A DNA stretch of 61,934 nucleotides. It comes from Levilactobacillus angrenensis (GTDB lineage Bacteria > Bacillota > Bacilli > Lactobacillales > Lactobacillaceae). The notes beneath the pieces were generated by a model, which had not been told where the DNA came from, did no database searches, and saw only the letters and a list, made by a program, of their open reading frames with translations. The DNA is taken from the NCBI RefSeq assembly GCF_003946085.1, contig NZ_RHOB01000015.1, positions 1 through 61,934 on the forward strand, read 5' to 3'. Below, piece after piece: positions 53,102 to 61,844 of this stretch. How positions within the stretch are numbered: the first letter of the stretch is position 1; each line of letters starts with the position of its first letter. Made by a program: the position numbers and the translations under genes.

Positions 53102-53977
53102 ATGTTAACGTTAAAGAATGACTATCTCACGGTCCAAATCAATCCGTTGGGTGCGGAACTCAGCAGTGTAAAGGACAATGACAGCGGCATGGAGTACATG
53201 TGGCAGGCGGATAAGACCTATTGGGGCCGCCACGCGCCACTGTTATTTCCCATCGTTGGGCGCTTGCAGGATAACCAGTACCGGTTAAACGGCACGACGT
53301 ATCACATGACCCAACACGGCTTTGCCCGGGACCGTGAATTCACGGTGGTGGACCAGGATGAGACTAGTGTGACCCTGCGACTGCAAGCTGATGACCAGAC
53401 CAAGACGCTATTCCCAGCTGACTTCACTTTGACCGTGCACTACACGTTAAACGACCACCAGTTGCGCTTTGCGGCGACCGTTGACAATCCGGCTGCCACG
53501 CCGCTGACGTTCTCATTTGGTGCCCATCCGGGCTTCAACGTGCCTCTGGGCGACCCGACCGCTGATTTTAGCGATTACCAAGTCACCGTGTCGCCGAAGA
53601 AGGTCTACCAACGGGTCCCACTGGTCGGACCGTACAGTGACACCCAACACAGTGTGCCGATGGATCTCACGCAGCCCCTGCAGCTGGATCACGACCTATT
53701 CGACCACGATGCCAAGGTCTTGACCTTAGACAACCAGGAAACCACGCTGATGCTCAGTAGTGGCGTCAACGACCACGGGGTGGCCTTGACGCTCAGTGCG
53801 CCGTACGTCGGTATTTGGTCACCCTATCCCAAACGGGCACCGTTCGTGTGCTTCGAACCGTGGTGGGGACTCGCCGATGACGTGCAAGCAACGGGTGACT
53901 TGGAGACCAAGGTGGCCATTCACCAGTTAGCCGCCCACGACAGTTTCCAGGCTAGTTACCAGATCACTTACTTCTAA
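53102..53977 (+). CDS. Aldose 1-epimerase family protein (LacX-like)
   Basis: The 291-residue protein has the galactose mutarotase fold. Motifs are INPLGAELSSV near 12, RHAPLLFPIVGRL near 43, TQHGFARDREF near 72 and the catalytic-type FGAHPGFNVPL near 140; WSPYPKRAPFVCFEPWWG near 240 closes the active site. It resembles LacX-type proteins of lactic acid bacteria rather than GalM itself; it probably interconverts anomers of hexoses or a related sugar. ATG follows TTGGAGG. It is monocistronic between the hslU terminator and repeat copy E. Confidence 0.87.
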   Translation: MLTLKNDYLTVQINPLGAELSSVKDNDSGMEYMWQADKTYWGRHAPLLFPIVGRLQDNQYRLNGTTYHMTQHGFARDREFTVVDQDETSVTLRLQADDQTKTLFPADFTLTVHYTLNDHQLRFAATVDNPAATPLTFSFGAHPGFNVPLGDPTADFSDYQVTVSPKKVYQRVPLVGPYSDTQHSVPMDLTQPLQLDHDLFDHDAKVLTLDNQETTLMLSSGVNDHGVALTLSAPYVGIWSPYPKRAPFVCFEPWWGLADDVQATGDLETKVAIHQLAAHDSFQASYQITYF

Positions 53978-53980
53978 ACC

Positions 53981-54236
53981 GTTCGCGTTTCCCGGAATGA
54001 CAATCTTCTGTCTACTAAAATTAGTGAATCCAGGGCCTGTGTCAGCCAGGGAGTTCGACTGTTCTGGGGGACGCCTCCAGTCTGAGAAGCGGTCTGCCGG
54101 TTCGCCACGTTCCAACCCATATTCGGCTGACGGTAGGCGGCCAGTCCTTACTAGGATGCTATAAACGACTAATTTTTACGCTATCAGTCGCGTGGTGACA
54201 GTGCTTCTAGCTGATATTTATCTTTCAACCTTCAGT
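53981..54236 (-). repeat. Dispersed intergenic repeat, copy E (full length)
   Basis: This is the most complete copy, about 255 bases. On the minus strand it runs GAAGGTTGAAAGAT, ATCAGCTAGAAGCACTGTCACCACGCGACT (matching copy A), CTGGCCGCCTACCGTC and TGGGTTGGAACG, then GGCGTCCCCCAGA and TTTTAGTAGACAGAA (matching copies C and D). It joins the left module of A/B to the right module of C/D. It fills the gene-free interval 53978-54317 except for the plsY terminator. Confidence 0.8.
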
Positions 54237-54250
54237 CTTTAATCTTTCGT

Positions 54251-54290
54251 AAAAAAGGGCTCCCAACGACAATATGTCATTGAGAGCCCT
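54251..54290 (-). terminator. Terminator of plsY
   Basis: On the minus strand AGGGCTC..TTG..GACA pairs with its partner over a short loop (54256-54290) and six T follow. Confidence 0.9.
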
Positions 54291-54317
54291 CGGTGTCTCT
54301 ATCTTTAAAAATAAGTG

Positions 54318-54944
54318 CTATTTCTGAGCCTGCCGCCGCTTGTAGCCGTGGCCGAACGGGACCATTGATTCCGTTCCTTGACGAATCCGTTGGATATTAC
54401 TGCGGTGCCGGTAAAATACGAAGATGGTCAAGACCAGCGCGATACCGGTCAGGTACCAATCCTGAAACGCTAGCGAGATCAGCGTGATCAGGCTAAACGC
54501 AATCATGCTGGCCAAGCTGACCATGCTGGTCCAATAGATCAAACTGACCCACAAACCAGCAGCGATGACGAACATCAAGGGGTTGTAAGCCAGTAGCATC
54601 CCCGCTGAGGTGGCCACGGCCTTACCGCCTTTGAAGTGGTCGAAGATCGACACCGTGTGCCCCAGAATCGCAAACAACCCGAATAACAGGGGCGTGGCGG
54701 TCCCGAGGATCGTGGTGACGTGAAACAGGGTGGGTAGGAGTGTGGCGACCGAGCCCTTGGCAATGTCTAAAACCATGACGGCCGTTCCCGCATAAGGCCC
54801 CAACACCCGGTAGGTATTGGTCGTACCAATGTTGCCGGACCCCGATTGGCGAATATCCGTCTGGAAGAAGGCCTTACCGACCCAGACACCGTTGGGAATG
54901 GCCCCTAAAAGGTACGCCACGATGAGTAAACCAAATAATTTCAC
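54318..54944 (-). CDS. plsY: Acyl-phosphate glycerol-3-phosphate acyltransferase PlsY
   Basis: The 208-residue membrane enzyme makes lysophosphatidic acid from acyl-phosphate and glycerol 3-phosphate, the first step of phospholipid synthesis. Five or six helices are seen. The three conserved loop motifs are SGSGNIGTTNTYRVLG near 34, the GGKAVATSAG block near 105 and the late loop with FYRHRSNIQRIRQGTE near 175. GTG start at 54944 follows GGAGGA. A minus-strand extended -10 (TGC-TAAAAT) lies at 55016-55024. It is divergent from parE, a common arrangement. Confidence 0.94.
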   Translation of the reverse strand: MKLFGLLIVAYLLGAIPNGVWVGKAFFQTDIRQSGSGNIGTTNTYRVLGPYAGTAVMVLDIAKGSVATLLPTLFHVTTILGTATPLLFGLFAILGHTVSIFDHFKGGKAVATSAGMLLAYNPLMFVIAAGLWVSLIYWTSMVSLASMIAFSLITLISLAFQDWYLTGIALVLTIFVFYRHRSNIQRIRQGTESMVPFGHGYKRRQAQK

Positions 54945-55134
54945 AAGTTATTCCTCCGCTCTTTCTCGCAGCGGGAGCCACCAAACCGGCGCTCACCGCA
55001 GATAAGCTGGTCTATATTTTAGCATGTTTTCACGAGAACGCCAATTATCTAGAGAATTCTAGCCAGGTTTTGGCTTCCTGTGGTATGATTATGAAGTTAC
55101 TGGATACCTAGTCTAAGCGGATTTGACAGTTTAT

Positions 55135-55163
55135 TTGAACATATGTTCGCTTTGCGGTAAAAT
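55135..55163 (+). promoter_or_regulatory. Promoter of parE-parC
   Basis: TTGAAC (55135-55140), a 17-base spacer and TAAAAT (55158-55163) form a sound promoter 61 bases before parE. A second possible extended -10 (TGG-TATGAT) lies at 55081-55089. Confidence 0.65.
55136..55149. promoter_or_regulatory. LexA-type SOS box on the parE-parC promoter
   Basis: TGAACATATGTTCG matches the Gram-positive SOS consensus CGAACRNRYGTTCG at every fixed position except the first base. It overlaps the -35 element, where LexA binding would block RNA polymerase. Damage-inducible topoisomerase IV is inferred. Confidence 0.75.
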
Positions 55164-55223
55164 AAAGGTATTCTGCACGTACACATTTTTGTTAAAAATC
55201 GTAAAAGTAAAGGGGATTTACGC

Positions 55224-57197
55224 ATGGCGAAAGCAAAACCAAAATATGACGATTCCTCCATCCAAGTGTTGGAGGGGTTGGAAGCTGTTCGTAAACGTCC
55301 TGGTATGTATATCGGGTCAACCGATGGCCGTGGCTTGCACCACTTGGTCTACGAAATCGTGGACAACGCCGTCGATGAAGCATTGGCCGGCTATGGTAAG
55401 GAAATCAACGTTACCATCCACCAGGACAACAGCATTACCGTTGTCGATCACGGTCGGGGTATGCCGGTGGGTATGCACGCGTCCGGGATTCCCACGCCAG
55501 AAGTTATCTTAACGGTGCTCCATGCCGGGGGTAAATTTGGTCAGGGCGGCTACAAGACGTCTGGTGGGCTGCACGGGGTCGGGGCATCCGTGGTCAATGC
55601 CTTGTCGAGTGCGTTGACGGTCACCATCGTTCGTGATGGCGTCCGCTACCAAGAAAAATTCGTCAAAGGGGGCCATCCGCAAGGCACGCTCAAGAAATTG
55701 GGCAATACCCGGGCCCACAACGGCACGACTATCAGTTTCAAGCCTGACAGTACCATCTTCACGACCACGGTCTATAACTTCGGCACCTTAGCCGAACGCC
55801 TCCGTGAATCCGCCTTCCTGTTAAAGGGCGTGAAAATCACGCTGACGGACGAACGTGAAGGCCAAGAACGCGCCGAAGAGTACCATTTTGAAGACGGTAT
55901 CAAGGAATTTGTGGGCTACTTGAACGAAGACAAGGATACCTTAGGCGACGTCATGTATTTTGACGGCAAGAAGGACGGTATCGAAGTCGAGGTCGCCGCA
56001 CAATACAACGACGGCTACACGGAAAACCTCCTGTCGTTCGTCAACAACGTCCGTACCAAAGACGGTGGGACGCACGAAGTTGGTATGCGCAGTGGCTGGA
56101 CCAAGGCGTTTAACGAATATGCGCGCAAGGTCGGCCTCTTGAAGGAACGCGACAAGAACCTGGAAGGCACCGACGTCCGTGAAGGGCTGTCTGCCGTCAT
56201 TTCACTACGGGTTCCCGAAAACTTGCTGCAATTCGAAGGCCAGACCAAGGAAAAATTGGGCACACCAGAAGCCCGGACTATCGTGGACAATATCATCAGC
56301 GAACAGCTGGGCTACTACCTGATGGAAAACGGGGACTTCGGGAAGATGTTGATTAAGAAGTCGACCCAAGCCCGTTCCGCCAGAGAAGCCGCTCGTAAGG
56401 CCCGTGATGAGAGCCGTAACGGCAAACGGCACAAGAAGCATGAACGCCTGTTATCTGGGAAATTGACCCCGGCGCAATCCAAAAATTCGGCCAAAAACGA
56501 GTTGTTCTTAGTCGAAGGGGATTCCGCCGGTGGGTCCGCTAAACAAGGCCGCAACCGGAAATTCCAGGCCATCCTGCCACTCCGGGGGAAGGTTTTGAAC
56601 ACCGAGAAGGCGAAGTTGCCGGACATTATGAAGAACGAAGAAATCAGCACCATGATCTACACGATTGGGGCGGGCGTTGGCGCCGAATTTAATATCGAAG
56701 ATGCCAACTATGACAAGATCATTATCATGACCGATGCCGATGATGATGGGGCCCACATCCAAATTCTCCTGCTGACCTTCTTCTACAAGTACATGCGCCC
56801 GATGATCGATGCCGGCAGAGTCTACATTGCCCTGCCACCACTGTATCAGATCAAGACGACCGGTAAAAAGGCCACGACCGATTACGCCTGGACCAACGAC
56901 GAACTCAGTCGCAAGACCAAGCAGATTCCGAACCGCGGCTATCATTTACAACGGTTCAAGGGGTTGGGGGAAATGGACGCGGAACAACTCTGGGCCACGA
57001 CCATGGATCCCGATAACCGGACGCTGATCAGAGTTCAAATCGACGATGCCGCCCTGGCCGAACGGCGGGTAACGACGTTGATGGGCGATAAGGTCGAACC
57101 ACGCCGGAAATGGATCGAAAACAACGTGCAATTTACGCTCGAAGACGACGATACCAGCCTATTAGAAAACGAAAAAGCTTCCGAGTCCCACGACTAG
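55224..57197 (+). CDS. parE: DNA topoisomerase IV subunit B
   Basis: The 657-residue ATPase subunit of topoisomerase IV powers decatenation of daughter chromosomes. GHKL ATP-site motifs are EIVDNAVDEALAGYG near 44, VDHGRGMPVG near 73 and GGLHGVGASVVNALS near 114; the Toprim domain starts EGDSAGGSAKQGR near 431 and has PLRGKVLNTEKA near 453 and MTDADDDGAHI near 502. It is assigned to ParE rather than GyrB because it is paired with parC and lies away from dnaA-gyrB genes. parC starts 27 bases after its stop. Confidence 0.95.
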   Translation: MAKAKPKYDDSSIQVLEGLEAVRKRPGMYIGSTDGRGLHHLVYEIVDNAVDEALAGYGKEINVTIHQDNSITVVDHGRGMPVGMHASGIPTPEVILTVLHAGGKFGQGGYKTSGGLHGVGASVVNALSSALTVTIVRDGVRYQEKFVKGGHPQGTLKKLGNTRAHNGTTISFKPDSTIFTTTVYNFGTLAERLRESAFLLKGVKITLTDEREGQERAEEYHFEDGIKEFVGYLNEDKDTLGDVMYFDGKKDGIEVEVAAQYNDGYTENLLSFVNNVRTKDGGTHEVGMRSGWTKAFNEYARKVGLLKERDKNLEGTDVREGLSAVISLRVPENLLQFEGQTKEKLGTPEARTIVDNIISEQLGYYLMENGDFGKMLIKKSTQARSAREAARKARDESRNGKRHKKHERLLSGKLTPAQSKNSAKNELFLVEGDSAGGSAKQGRNRKFQAILPLRGKVLNTEKAKLPDIMKNEEISTMIYTIGAGVGAEFNIEDANYDKIIIMTDADDDGAHIQILLLTFFYKYMRPMIDAGRVYIALPPLYQIKTTGKKATTDYAWTNDELSRKTKQIPNRGYHLQRFKGLGEMDAEQLWATTMDPDNRTLIRVQIDDAALAERRVTTLMGDKVEPRRKWIENNVQFTLEDDDTSLLENEKASESHD

Positions 57198-57223
57198 GAG
57201 ACTGGCGAAAGGAGTAAACATTT

Positions 57224-59671
57224 GTGAGTGAAGGACAAAAGATTCAAGAGCTGACTTTGGAAGAAGTCATGGGCGACCGGTTTGGCCGCTACTCCAAGTC
57301 AATCATCCAAGAACGGGCCTTGCCCGACATCCGCGACGGCTTAAAACCCGTACAACGCCGCATCCTGTTCTCAATGAACAAGGACGGCAACACCTACGAC
57401 AAAGGCTTCCGGAAATCCGCCAAGTCAGTCGGTAACGTCATGGGGAACTTTCACCCCCACGGCGATAGCTCCATTTATGAAGCCTTGACCCGGATGAGTC
57501 AGGACTGGAAGGTCCGCGAACCCCTGGTAGAAATGCACGGGAACAACGGGTCAATGGATGGCGACCCGGCCGCAGCCATGCGGTACACGGAAGCCCGATT
57601 AAGCAAATTAGCGGGGGAAATGCTCCGGGACATCGACAAAGACACGGTCGACATGGTGCTCAACTTTGATGACACCGAGTATGAACCGACCGTCTTGCCG
57701 GCCCGCATCCCTAACTTGCTGGTCAACGGGGCCACTGGGATCTCCGCTGGTTATGCCACGGAGATTCCGCCGCACAACTTAGGCGAAGTGGTCGACGCGT
57801 TGGTCTACTTGCTTAGCCACCCCAAGGCTACCCTGGAGGACTTGATGGGCTTTGTGCAAGGCCCTGACTTTCCCACCGGCGGTATCATTCAGGGGAAAGA
57901 CGGTATCGTCAAGGCTTACCAAACGGGCCGTGGTCGCGTGGTCGTGCGGTCCAAGACGGCCATCGAACCACTGCGAGGCAACAAGAGCCAAATCACGGTC
58001 ACAGAAATTCCGTACGAAGTCAACAAGGCCCAACTGGTCAAAAAGATCGATGAGATTCGGCTGACTAAGAAGGTCGAGGGGCTGGCGGAAGTCCGGGACG
58101 AGACCGACCGTGACGGGTTGCGTATCGCTATCGAACTGAAACGCGATGCCGACGCCCAAGGGGTCTTGAACTACTTATTCAAGAACACCGAATTACAAAT
58201 CACTTATAACTTCAACATGGTGGCCATCAACCACATGCGTCCAGAGCACGTGGGCTTGAAGACCATTCTCAGTGCCTACCTGGAACATCAACGCGACGTC
58301 ATCACCCGCCGGACGAAATACAACCTGCAAAAGGCGTTAGACCGGCAACACATCGTCGTGGGATTGATCAAGGCCCTGTCCATCTTGGATCAAGTCATCC
58401 AAACGATTCGGGCCAGCCAAAACCGGCGGGACGCGCGAGATAACCTGGTCAAGACCTATGACTTTTCCGAAAAGCAGGCCGACGCCATCGTGGCCTTACA
58501 ACTATACCGGCTGACCAACACCGACGTGACCCAACTGGAAGCCGAATCGGCTAAGTTATCCGCCGACATTGCGGAATACCATAAGATTTTGGAAGAACCT
58601 AAGACGTTGAACGCGGTCTTACGTAAGGAATTAAAGGCCGTAGCCAAGGATTACCGGAACCCACGGCGGACTGAGATTCAAGACCAAATCGAGGACTTGA
58701 AGATCAAGACGACCGTGACTGTCGCTGACGAAGACGTCGTCGTTTTAGTCAGTCATGACGGTTACCTCAAGCGTTCTGGTGTGCGCTCTTATACGGCGTC
58801 TGATCCCGACGACAACGGTCTGAAGGATGAGGATTACCCGATCTTCATGGAAAAGCTGAGCACGTTGGACCACCTGATGATGTTTACCAGTAAAGGGAAC
58901 CTCATTTACCGGCCCGTCCACGAAATCAGTGACGTGAAGTGGAAAGAGACTGGGGAGCACATTTCGCAAACCATCGGGCTCGCCCCGGATGAAGAAATCG
59001 TGGCCACCTATGCCTTTAAGACCCTTAAGGAACCTGGACGCTTCTTGATTGCGACCAGTGACGGCTACATCAAGCAGACGGCCTTTGCCGACCTGACACC
59101 GGGCCGGACTTACAAGAGTCGCGCGGCGACCTATGAGAAGCTGAAGAACCCGACTGCCCACGTGGTCGCGGTCCGTTACCTGACTGAGCCAATCGAACAA
59201 GGCATCCTGCTGGTCTCCAAGAACGGTTATGCCTTGCGTTACCCGGTTGATGAAGTTTCTATCAACGGGGCACGGACGACTGGGGTGCGGTCCATGGACC
59301 TGCGTGACGATGATGAAGTCGTCAATTTGGCCCTGGTCACCGATAGCGACACCATTGCCTTGATCACCCAACGCGGGGCCTTCAAGCGTCTGGCGATGAA
59401 GGAATTATCCGTGACTAGTCGGGCACGGCGGGGCGTCATCGTCTTGCGCGAGTTGAAACGTGATCCGCACCGCATCGTTGACTTCCTGACGATTCCGGCG
59501 GGCAATCCCGCCCTGGAAATCATCACCAGTCGTGAGCGGACCCATGACGTGATGCCAACGGAGCACCCGCTGAGTGGGCGTTACTCCAACGGGTCGTTCG
59601 TGGTCGACACGGATGCCGAGGGTCAACCCGTCCAGTTGCGGGTCAAACCAACCGAGCTGGTTCTCGACTGA
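57224..59671 (+). CDS. parC: DNA topoisomerase IV subunit A
   Basis: The 815-residue DNA-cutting subunit has the quinolone-determining region FHPHGDSSIYEALTRMSQ near 75-92 with wild-type-like Ser and Glu positions, and the active tyrosine in AAMRYTEARLSK near 119. The coiled-coil gate (about 350-460) is followed by the six-bladed beta-pinwheel (about 500-800) in which the GyrA box is not evident, supporting ParC. GTG is the start behind AAAGGAG. It ends the LexA-boxed parE-parC operon. Confidence 0.95.
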   Translation: MSEGQKIQELTLEEVMGDRFGRYSKSIIQERALPDIRDGLKPVQRRILFSMNKDGNTYDKGFRKSAKSVGNVMGNFHPHGDSSIYEALTRMSQDWKVREPLVEMHGNNGSMDGDPAAAMRYTEARLSKLAGEMLRDIDKDTVDMVLNFDDTEYEPTVLPARIPNLLVNGATGISAGYATEIPPHNLGEVVDALVYLLSHPKATLEDLMGFVQGPDFPTGGIIQGKDGIVKAYQTGRGRVVVRSKTAIEPLRGNKSQITVTEIPYEVNKAQLVKKIDEIRLTKKVEGLAEVRDETDRDGLRIAIELKRDADAQGVLNYLFKNTELQITYNFNMVAINHMRPEHVGLKTILSAYLEHQRDVITRRTKYNLQKALDRQHIVVGLIKALSILDQVIQTIRASQNRRDARDNLVKTYDFSEKQADAIVALQLYRLTNTDVTQLEAESAKLSADIAEYHKILEEPKTLNAVLRKELKAVAKDYRNPRRTEIQDQIEDLKIKTTVTVADEDVVVLVSHDGYLKRSGVRSYTASDPDDNGLKDEDYPIFMEKLSTLDHLMMFTSKGNLIYRPVHEISDVKWKETGEHISQTIGLAPDEEIVATYAFKTLKEPGRFLIATSDGYIKQTAFADLTPGRTYKSRAATYEKLKNPTAHVVAVRYLTEPIEQGILLVSKNGYALRYPVDEVSINGARTTGVRSMDLRDDDEVVNLALVTDSDTIALITQRGAFKRLAMKELSVTSRARRGVIVLRELKRDPHRIVDFLTIPAGNPALEIITSRERTHDVMPTEHPLSGRYSNGSFVVDTDAEGQPVQLRVKPTELVLD

Positions 59672-59695
59672 TCAGGAATTTGTGAGGAGAAATCG

Positions 59696-59724
59696 TTGCG
59701 CTTTTACCGTAAACAGCCTATTAT
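59696..59724 (+). promoter_or_regulatory. Promoter of lysR-family gene
   Basis: TTGCGC (59696-59701) and TATTAT (59719-59724) are spaced by 17 bases. It is 74 bases before the start codon. Confidence 0.6.
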
Positions 59725-59797
59725 ATAGATTAATAGTAACCATTAGGTAGACCTGGTATTTTTTGTGCACTAGGCCAATCATAAGGAGAAAAAACGG

Positions 59798-60757
59798 ATG
59801 AAGACGAAACAGGAAAGTATCTTTTCTTCCAAAACCCTGACGTATTTCTTACAACTAGCGGAAACCATGAATTACACGCAAGCCGCCCAGATCCTGGGCA
59901 TCACCCAACCAGCCTTGACGCAACAGATCAAGAAGCTGGAACGGACGGTGGGCGCGCCGCTATTTTATTCAGTGGGGAAGAAATTGCGGTTGTCCGATGC
60001 AGGCTACACGATGCTCGACGCCACCCACAAGATCTACGGTATTTTGAATACGGCGACAGACGAGATCCAGCAGTCGACCAGCGCGACACAAGGTGAGATC
60101 AATATTGGTCTGCTGGCTTCGATGGAAGATGCGGTCTTTGAGGACTTTGCCATTCTGTCTTACCAGAACAACCCTGAACTCAAGATTTCCTTTCACATGT
60201 TAACGCGTAAGGAAATTTGGGAACGCCTGGAAAACAATAAGATTGATTTGGCGATCATGTATCTGCCAGATGATTCCATCAAGAACTGGAAGCCCTACGA
60301 ATCCAAGAAGATCATTTCGGATGATCTGTTGTTCATCCACCACGATGAACAACTAGCTAAGAAGCGCCGCATCAAGTTCAAGGACACGACGGCGGGCGTT
60401 TGGGCCATGTACCCTGATGGTTATTACCTGAATCAAACGCTGCATGAAGCCTACAAGAACCAATTGGCTGATTTTCCCAAGAGTGTCGCAAACTTCACGA
60501 CGCCGACGCAGCTCTTGCATTTTTCCATGCAGACGCAGGCCTCGACAGCGCTGCCAAATTCCTTTATGATAGGACAGGATGACCTACCAAATACCTGGAC
60601 GGCTCATTTCGATCCGAATATTCGGTTTGACTTGGCATTCGTCTTCCGCAAGGGCAAGGCAGAGATTCCGCGGATCAGTCACTTCCTGGCGCAATTCGAC
60701 CGTTACCTGCATACCGACGATTACATTTCTCGGCTCAAACAACTACGGAACCAATAA
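59798..60757 (+). CDS. LysR family transcriptional regulator
   Basis: The 319-residue regulator has the LysR winged helix (about 12-70: LTYFLQLAETMNYTQAAQILGITQPALTQQIKKLE) and a two-lobed periplasmic-binding-like sensor domain (95-300). The inducer is unknown; unusually the N terminus has about 12 residues before the first helix. No divergent partner gene is present, so the target is not evident from context; ppaC lies 34 bases downstream but is a housekeeping gene and may be only a passive neighbour. ATG follows AAGGAG. Confidence 0.88.
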   Translation: MKTKQESIFSSKTLTYFLQLAETMNYTQAAQILGITQPALTQQIKKLERTVGAPLFYSVGKKLRLSDAGYTMLDATHKIYGILNTATDEIQQSTSATQGEINIGLLASMEDAVFEDFAILSYQNNPELKISFHMLTRKEIWERLENNKIDLAIMYLPDDSIKNWKPYESKKIISDDLLFIHHDEQLAKKRRIKFKDTTAGVWAMYPDGYYLNQTLHEAYKNQLADFPKSVANFTTPTQLLHFSMQTQASTALPNSFMIGQDDLPNTWTAHFDPNIRFDLAFVFRKGKAEIPRISHFLAQFDRYLHTDDYISRLKQLRNQ

Positions 60758-60791
60758 ACTTAAAATTATTTGTTAAAGGAGTTCTATACAC

Positions 60792-61721
60792 ATGAGTAAA
60801 GCATTAATCTTTGGTCACCAAAATCCGGACACGGACGCTATCGTTGCCGCAAAGGCTTACGCTTATTTCCAAACGCAAAAGGGCTTTGACGTTGAAGCCG
60901 TTGCCTTGGGCGAACCTAATATGGAAACCAACTACGTTTTAAACCATTTCGACGAACCTGCACCACGGGTCGTTAAGACGGTGGCCAACGAAGTCGATAC
61001 GGTCATGTTAGTCGACCACAACGAATCGCAACAAAGTGTCGCTGACTTGGATAAGGTCACGGTCAGCCACGTGGTTGATCACCACCGTATCGCCAACTTC
61101 CAAACCGACTTGCCATTATACTACCGTGCTGAACCAGTTGGTTGCACGAGCACGATCTTAACGGAAATGTTTGATGAAGAAAAGATTGAGATCCCTGCTA
61201 AGTTAGCTGGATTGATGCTTTCTGCCATCATCTCCGACACGTTATTACTGCAAAGCCCAACCACGACCGACGCTGACCGCGAAGCCGTTCGGGCCTTGGC
61301 AGAAATCGCTGACGTTGACGTTCAAAGCTACGGTATTGCTATGTTAAAGGCCGGGACTAACCTGTCTGCCAAGAGCGACAAGGAATTGATTGACGGCGAT
61401 GCCAAGTCCTTTGATATGGCTGGCAAGAGTGTTCGGATCGGCCAAATCAACACGGTTGACTTGAACGAAGTCTTGGACCGTCAAGCTGGTTTGGAAAAGG
61501 AAATGCAAGCTGAAATCGCCGCTGACGGTTACGACTTGTTCATTACCTTAGCCACCAACGTCTTGAACAGCGACTCTGAGCTCATCGTTGCTGGTGAACC
61601 AAAGAGCGTTGTCGAAAAGGCCTTCAACACCAAACTGGCTGACAACCGTGCTAGCTTACCTGGCGTTGTTTCCCGGAAGAAGCAAGTGGTGCCACCATTG
61701 ACCGCTGCTTTCGAGGCTTAA
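60792..61721 (+). CDS. ppaC: Manganese-dependent inorganic pyrophosphatase
   Basis: The 309-residue family II (DHH/DHHA2) enzyme hydrolyses pyrophosphate from biosynthesis. Metal ligands are in [14 protein letters not shown] near 7-20, DHNESQQS near 75 and VDHHRIANF near 96; the C-terminal DHHA2 domain has the substrate-binding [10 protein letters not shown] near 296. ATG follows AAAGGAG. Codons are strongly biased, as expected for an abundant protein, in contrast with the preceding lysR-type gene. Confidence 0.97.
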   Translation: MSKALIFGHQNPDTDAIVAAKAYAYFQTQKGFDVEAVALGEPNMETNYVLNHFDEPAPRVVKTVANEVDTVMLVDHNESQQSVADLDKVTVSHVVDHHRIANFQTDLPLYYRAEPVGCTSTILTEMFDEEKIEIPAKLAGLMLSAIISDTLLLQSPTTTDADREAVRALAEIADVDVQSYGIAMLKAGTNLSAKSDKELIDGDAKSFDMAGKSVRIGQINTVDLNEVLDRQAGLEKEMQAEIAADGYDLFITLATNVLNSDSELIVAGEPKSVVEKAFNTKLADNRASLPGVVSRKKQVVPPLTAAFEA

Positions 61722-61742
61722 TTAGCTAAATTTACGATATTA

Positions 61743-61784
61743 AACGTCCAACGACCATTTTTTTCGGTTGGTTGGACGTTTTTT
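61743..61784 (+). terminator. Terminator after ppaC
   Basis: AACGTCCAACGACC pairs with GGTTGGTTGGACGTT through a stem of about 14 bp over a 9-base loop, followed by T. Confidence 0.9.
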
Positions 61785-61791
61785 AGGTTCT

Positions 61792-61844
61792 AAAATATCT
61801 GTTGTTGGTAATCAACTTAATTGGTTACTGGCAGCGGATATTTT
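61792..61844 (+). other. 24-bp RNA hairpin with G-U pairs
   Basis: Positions 61792-61815 pair with 61821-61844 without a break when G-U pairs are allowed (18 Watson-Crick and 6 G-U pairs), with a 5-base loop. The wobble pairs are only possible in the plus-strand RNA. It follows the ppaC terminator; a short T-run at 61841-61845 is mostly inside the stem. A -10-like TATACT at 61847-61852 follows. Confidence 0.6.

Noticed and set aside
54318-55223. parE-parC as gyrB-gyrA
   Set aside because: The plsY-parE-parC order and the absence of an evident GyrA box in the second subunit favour topoisomerase IV.
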